DNA of 64,000 nt, taken from the NCBI RefSeq assembly GCF_000719555.1, contig NZ_JOGX01000002.1, positions 124,001-188,000 of the forward strand. Reading direction: 5' to 3'. The notes beneath the pieces were generated by a model. The model was not told where the DNA came from, made no database searches, and saw nothing but the letters and a program-made list of their open reading frames with translations. Origin of the DNA: Streptomyces sp. NRRL F-5727 (lineage in GTDB: Bacteria > Actinomycetota > Actinomycetes > Streptomycetales > Streptomycetaceae). Made by a program: the position numbers and the translations under genes. Below, in pieces: positions 60,836 through 64,000 of this stretch (position 1 is its first letter; each line of letters begins with the position of its first letter).

Positions 60836-61414
60836 GTCCGCCGTCGTGTGGGGGGTGGGGATGTGGGGTGTGCCAGGCTCGCCAGCGATGTACCCGCACG
60901 TCAAGGGCGACAACCGTGCGATGGTTGTCACTTCGTGCAGGCGAAAAGGGGCGAAACCGGCGATCGCGCACGTCACGTGCCGCGACTTCCGCTTCGGCAC
61001 CAGCAGCACCGCCCCCGGCCCCGCCGCCCGCAGCGCCGCCGCCTCCGCCACCGAAGCCGTCCCCGTCGCCGCCAGCGGCACCTCCGACGGGTGCGGCACG
61101 ACCACCCCGGCCAGCTCCCCGGCCGGGAACCCCGTCACCGGCACCCCGAGCCGCCCGGCCGCCGCCACGATCCCCGGCTCCGCCACGCGCGTGTCCAGCG
61201 TCGCGAACCCCACCACGCGCACGTACGCCCCCGAGAGCCCGGCCCCCGCCACGCGCGCGTGCCCCGCCCCGTCCAGTTCCACGCCGTCCAGCACCCCGTC
61301 CAGCCCCGCCCCGCGCGCGTGCCCCGCCCCGTCCAGCTCCGCCAGCGCGGCCCGCACCAGCGTCAGGACCTCGGCCTCCGTCGCCCCCGAACGGGCCCCG
61401 ACACCGATGTGCAC
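59762..61414 (-). CDS. CobE (CbiG C-terminal) domain in open frame with CobC
   Basis: From GTG 61414 an uninterrupted frame encodes a CbiG-C/CobE domain (residues 1-150: VHIGVGARSGATEAEV, FATLDTRVAEPGIVAAA, ASVAEAAALRAAGPGAVLLVPKRKS). A 35-residue linker and then all of CobC follow, 550 aa in total with no stop between them. The linker codons (TTT, GAA, ACA, GCA, TTG, GCT, CCT) are unlike the neighbouring GC-rich usage, so the linker looks like former intergenic DNA. Whether a fusion is made or CobC starts at ATG 60835 is open. The CobE part also has a 60-bp in-frame duplication. Confidence 0.55.
   Translation of the reverse strand: MHIGVGARSGATEAEVLTLVRAALAELDGAGHARGAGLDGVLDGVELDGAGHARVAGAGLSGAYVRVVGFATLDTRVAEPGIVAAAGRLGVPVTGFPAGELAGVVVPHPSEVPLAATGTASVAEAAALRAAGPGAVLLVPKRKSRHVTCAIAGFAPFRLHEVTTIARLSPLTCGYIAGEPGTPHIPTPHTTADMDTHTDSPHAGSHLHDLRHHGDAEVRDEKLIDLAVNVRTATPPDWLRERIAHSLVTLAAYPDGRSARAAVAERHDLPTGRVLLTSGAAEAFVLLARALPVRRPVVVHPQFTEPEAALRDAGHEVGRVLLREEDGFRLDPAAVPEDADLVVIGNPTNPTSVLHPAETITALARPGRYLVVDEAFMDAVPGEREALAGRTDVPGLVVLRSLTKTWGLAGLRIGYVLAEPDTIGLLERAQPLWPVSTPALVAAEACMSRAALAEAEHAAHRIGTERAHLLAGLAEFDEVRTVAAAEGPFVLIRIEGADAVRERLRLLGFAARRGDTFPGLDRHWLRLAVRDRATTNRFLQALDQALLLGG
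61252..61340. repeat. 60-bp in-frame tandem duplication in the cobE domain
   Basis: CGCGCGCGTGCCCCGCCCCG continues identically to 25 bp at 61252-61276 and 61312-61336 (29 bp with one mismatch). The period of 60 bp adds 20 residues; both copies encode ELDGAGHAR.AG. Confidence 0.8.
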
Positions 61415-61444
61415 ACCGGGCGCCCCATCCGCTACGAAGGGGCC

Positions 61445-62197
61445 ATGGCTGTGCTCGTCGCGCTCGGCGCGTTCCTCATGACGCTCTTCGGCGGCTGGGT
61501 CGCGCAGCGCGTCACCGACCGCCGGCACCTCGTCCTCGGCCTCGCCGGCGGCCTCATGCTCGGCGTCGTCGGACTCGACCTGCTGCCCGAGGCCCTGGAG
61601 GCCGCCGGGGAGGAGGTCTTCGGCGTCCCCCAGGCCCTGCTGCTCTTCGTCGGCGGCTTCCTCTTCGCCCACGTCGTGGAACGCCTCCTCGCCACCCGCC
61701 GCGCAGCCCACGGCGCCGAGACGGGGCAGCAGTCCGGCGGGAAGACCACCGAGCGGACCCCGCAGGTCGGCCTCGTGGCCGCCGCCGCCATGGTGCTGCA
61801 CAGCCTCATGGACGGCATCGCCCTCGGCGCCGCCTTCCAGGTCGGCGGCGGCATGGGCGCCACCGTCGCCCTCGCCGTCGTCACCCACGATTTCGCCGAC
61901 GGCTTCAACACCTACACGCTCACCCGCGTCTACGGGAACGAGCGCCGCAAGGCCCTCGCCATGCTCCTCGCCGACGCGATCGCGCCGATCGCCGGCGCCG
62001 GCCTCGCCACCCTGCTCACTCTTCCGGAGGAACTGCTCGGCAGCTATCTCGGCTTCTTCGGCGGCGCCCTGCTCTACCTCGCCGCCGCCGAGATCCTGCC
62101 CGAGGCCCACCACACCCACCCCGCCCGCACCACCCTGCTCTGCACGGTCGCGGGCGTCGGCTTCATCTGGCTGGTGGTGGGCCTCTCCGGCGGCTGA
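61445..62197 (+). CDS. ZIP-family metal transporter
   Basis: A 250-aa integral membrane protein of the ZIP (zinc/iron permease, GufA-like) family with about eight helices. The metal-site helices are visible: MVLHSLMDGIALGAAFQVGGG (near residue 118) and VVTHDFADGFNTYTLTRVYG (near 145), with HxxxD pairs, and AAEILPEAHHTHP near 222. It imports or exports divalent metals such as Zn, Mn or Co. ATG 61445 with AAGGGG upstream lies 30 bp from the divergent cobE-like start. Its place inside cobalamin genes makes cobalt a possible substrate, which is inference. Confidence 0.92.
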   Translation: MAVLVALGAFLMTLFGGWVAQRVTDRRHLVLGLAGGLMLGVVGLDLLPEALEAAGEEVFGVPQALLLFVGGFLFAHVVERLLATRRAAHGAETGQQSGGKTTERTPQVGLVAAAAMVLHSLMDGIALGAAFQVGGGMGATVALAVVTHDFADGFNTYTLTRVYGNERRKALAMLLADAIAPIAGAGLATLLTLPEELLGSYLGFFGGALLYLAAAEILPEAHHTHPARTTLLCTVAGVGFIWLVVGLSGG

Positions 62198-62199
62198 AC

Positions 62200-63540
62200 T
62201 CACCCGCAGCGCCCCACGAACCGCGCGGCGACCTCGGGAGACCCCGCCCAGTGCGTGTGCACGTAACTCGCGTGCACCCCGCCCTGCACGAAGCCCTCCA
62301 CCCGGGTCTCCGGCTGCCGCAGCCCCCAGGCCGCGAGCGCGCCCGCGCCCGGCTCGATCACCGTCCGGTGGAACTCGTGCCCGCGCAGCCGCGCCCCGGC
62401 CGGCGCGAGGACGCTGTCGCTCACGGCCACGGCGTCCCGGTAGCCCAGCGTCAGCCGTGCCGACATCCGCGCGTCCGCGTCGAGCACCCCGCACATGGGT
62501 GTGCCGTCCAGCGACCGCGCCAGATACAGCAGCCCGGCGCACTCGGCGGCGACCGGCGCCCCGCCGGCGGCGAAGGCGGCCACGGCCTTCCGCAGCGGCT
62601 CGTTGGCGGCCAGCTCGGCCGCGTACATCTCCGGGAACCCGCCTCCGACGACGAGCCCGCCCGTCCCCTCGGGAAGCGCCTCGTCCCGCAGCGGGTCGAA
62701 GGTCACCACCTCCGCGCCGGCGGCCGTCAGCAGCTCCGCGTGCTCGGCGTACGAGAAGGTGAACGCGGCCCCGCCGGCCACCGCGACGACCGGCCGGCGC
62801 CCCGCCCGGGGCGCCACGACCGGCGGCGCCCACGCCTCGGCGTCCAGCTCCGGCGCCGACCGCGCCAGCGCGAGCAGCGCCTCCAGGTCGCACCCGGCGC
62901 GCACCTGCTCCGCCTGCGCGGCCACCGCCTCCACGGCCTGCGCCTGCCGCTCGGCGACCGGGATCAGCCCGAGGTGCCGCGACGGCGTCGCCACGGCGGG
63001 CGCCCGCCGCAGCACGCCGAGGACCGGCACCCCCGACTCCCCGAGCGCCTCCCGCAGCAGGTGCTCGTGCCGGTCGGTCGCCACCTTGTTCAGGATCACG
63101 CCGCCGATCCGCACCTCCGGGTCCCAGGACGCGAAGCCGTGCACCAGCGCCGCCACCGACCGCGACTGCGAGGACGCGTCCACGACCAGCACCACCGGCG
63201 CCCTCAGCAGCTTCGCCACCTGCGCGGTGGACGCCAGCTCGCCCTGGTCGGCGGCCCCGTCGTACAGGCCCATGACCCCCTCGACCACGGCCAGGTCGCA
63301 GCCGCGCGACCCGTGCGCGAAGAGCGGCGCGACCAGCCCCGTCCCGCACATGAACGCGTCGAGGTTGCGGCCCGGGCGGCCGGTGGCGAGCGCGTGGTAG
63401 CCCGGGTCGATGTAGTCGGGGCCCACCTTGTGCGGGGAGACGGCCAGACCACGGCCGGCGAACGCGGCCATCAGGCCGGTCGCCACCGTGGTCTTGCCCG
63501 CGCCCGACGAGGGGGCCGCGATGACGAGACGTGCTACCAC
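62200..63540 (-). CDS. cobB: cobyrinate a,c-diamide synthase
   Basis: CobB/CbiA (446 aa), which amidates the a and c carboxylates of (hydrogeno)cobyrinate using glutamine and ATP. The P-loop APSSGAGKTTVATGLMAAF is near residue 9, HKVGPDYIDPGYH near 40 and VEGVMGLYDG near 88. The C-terminal glutamine amidotransferase domain (about 240-446) contains the nucleophile Cys in APVAAECAGLLYLA and the His-containing GHEFHRT. GTG 63540 overlaps the cobO stop (GTGGTAG), so they are coupled. The stop is 2 bp from the convergent ZIP gene stop. Confidence 0.95.
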   Translation of the reverse strand: MVARLVIAAPSSGAGKTTVATGLMAAFAGRGLAVSPHKVGPDYIDPGYHALATGRPGRNLDAFMCGTGLVAPLFAHGSRGCDLAVVEGVMGLYDGAADQGELASTAQVAKLLRAPVVLVVDASSQSRSVAALVHGFASWDPEVRIGGVILNKVATDRHEHLLREALGESGVPVLGVLRRAPAVATPSRHLGLIPVAERQAQAVEAVAAQAEQVRAGCDLEALLALARSAPELDAEAWAPPVVAPRAGRRPVVAVAGGAAFTFSYAEHAELLTAAGAEVVTFDPLRDEALPEGTGGLVVGGGFPEMYAAELAANEPLRKAVAAFAAGGAPVAAECAGLLYLARSLDGTPMCGVLDADARMSARLTLGYRDAVAVSDSVLAPAGARLRGHEFHRTVIEPGAGALAAWGLRQPETRVEGFVQGGVHASYVHTHWAGSPEVAARFVGRCG

Positions 63541-64000
63541 TCGATGCCCCGCTGGCCCTTCTGACCGGCGTCCATCGGGTGCTTCACCTTGGACATGTCG
63601 GTGACGAGGTCGGCGAAGTCGACCAGCTCCTGCGGCGCGTTGCGCCCGGTGATGACGACGTGCTGCTGCCCGGGACGGTCCCGCAGCACCTCGACGACCT
63701 CCTTGACGTCGATCCAGCCCCAGTGGAGCAGGTACGCGAACTCGTCGAGGACGTAGAACCTGTACTTCTCCTCGGCCAGGTCCCGCTTGACCTGCGCCCA
63801 GCCCTCGCGCGCCTTGTCCTCGTGCGACTGCTCGCCCTCGGCGACCTCGCGCTGGATCCAGGACCAGCCCTCGCCCATCTTGTTCCAGGTGACCGTCCCG
63901 CCCTTGCCGGTCTCGCCGAGCGCCTTGAGGGCGTTCTCCTCGCCGACCTTCCACTTGGCGGACTTCACGAACTGGAACACCCCGATCGGCCAGCCCTGGT
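63534..64000 (-). CDS. cobO: cob(I)yrinic acid a,c-diamide adenosyltransferase, 5' end missing
   Basis: The C-terminal 155 residues of CobO (CobA/BtuR type), which transfers the adenosyl group from ATP to Co(I) of cobyrinic acid a,c-diamide. The N-terminal part with the P-loop lies beyond position 64000. Present are QGWPIGVFQFVKSAKWKVGEE, the Walker-B-like YVLDEFAYLLHWGWID, and VVITGRNAPQELVDFADLVTDM followed by KHPMDAGQKGQRGIEW at the end. It is coupled to cobB by a short overlap. Confidence 0.95.
   Translation of the reverse strand, partial: QGWPIGVFQFVKSAKWKVGEENALKALGETGKGGTVTWNKMGEGWSWIQREVAEGEQSHEDKAREGWAQVKRDLAEEKYRFYVLDEFAYLLHWGWIDVKEVVEVLRDRPGQQHVVITGRNAPQELVDFADLVTDMSKVKHPMDAGQKGQRGIEW

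Noticed and set aside
60836..60960. Cobalamin riboswitch ahead of cobC
   Set aside because: No B12-box-like sequence or suitable fold was seen; the region is short and in open frame with the CobE domain.

Overview
This is a high-GC chromosomal segment of a Streptomyces-type actinomycete. The GC-rich third codon positions, the many GTG starts and ATGA/GTGA overlaps, and the gene families all fit: an actinobacterial zwf-opcA pair, a sufR-sufB-sufD-Rieske-sufC-sufS-sufU-DUF59 operon, DmdR1-type iron boxes, PHO-type repeats, an LAETGG sortase substrate and PAS/GAF/SpoIIE phosphatases. It is dense core chromosome. I saw no tRNA, rRNA, insertion sequence, phage gene or CRISPR array.

Layout. 1-6.3 kb (minus): tkt-tal-zwf-opcA-pgl, the pentose phosphate operon, with pgl cut by the left edge. 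6.7-12.2 kb: heme a synthesis (ctaB plus, ctaA minus) around two poorly characterised genes, then an ABC-2 exporter pair. 12.4-18.9 kb (plus): the SUF iron-sulfur assembly operon, with a candidate SufR operator on the sufR start codon and a candidate iron box upstream. It ends at a 17-bp-stem terminator. 19-23.2 kb: a membrane protein, an SMR efflux pump with its TetR regulator and a 30-bp operator, then dapD, a small secreted peptide and dapA. 23.3-29.7 kb: GNAT, a double ABM-domain protein, a secreted nuclease, an acidic unknown, and a Tat-exported PhoX-type phosphatase behind a PHO-type box. 29.8-33.1 kb: a GntR regulator with ACC deaminase, a double TerD protein and a small conserved unknown. 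33.1-37.7 kb: an AraC regulator, a uronate dehydrogenase-like SDR divergent from an unknown TIM-barrel-like protein, and a cytosine deaminase-like amidohydrolase. 37.8-46.1 kb: two overlapping SpoIIE phosphatases, an MFS transporter, a small membrane protein and a class B PBP. 46.2-48.6 kb: an IclR regulator divergent from an alpha-ketoglutaric semialdehyde dehydrogenase-like enzyme. 48.8-55 kb: a FrnE-like oxidoreductase, two class V aminotransferases, a MarR/old-yellow-enzyme pair and an amidohydrolase. 54.8-58.3 kb: a hydroxamate-type GNAT and a penicillin-acylase-family enzyme, divergent from a siderophore-interacting reductase across an 18/19 iron box. 58.6-64 kb: an LAETGG wall protein, then a ZIP transporter embedded in cobalamin genes (cobE-like/cobC, cobB, cobO), with cobO cut by the right edge.

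How parts work together. The most suggestive link is a shared GTTCA-N6-TGAAC palindrome. It sits on the uronate dehydrogenase/unknown-protein divergent promoters (35.2-35.3 kb) and, as two tandem copies, between the IclR gene and the semialdehyde dehydrogenase (47.1 kb). This points to a split uronate-oxidation regulon that includes an uncharacterised protein. Other local circuits are SufR autoregulation with iron control, PhoP control of the PhoX phosphatase, TetR-SMR, MarR-OYE and DmdR1 control of the siderophore genes. All were read by eye; no database search or computation was run.
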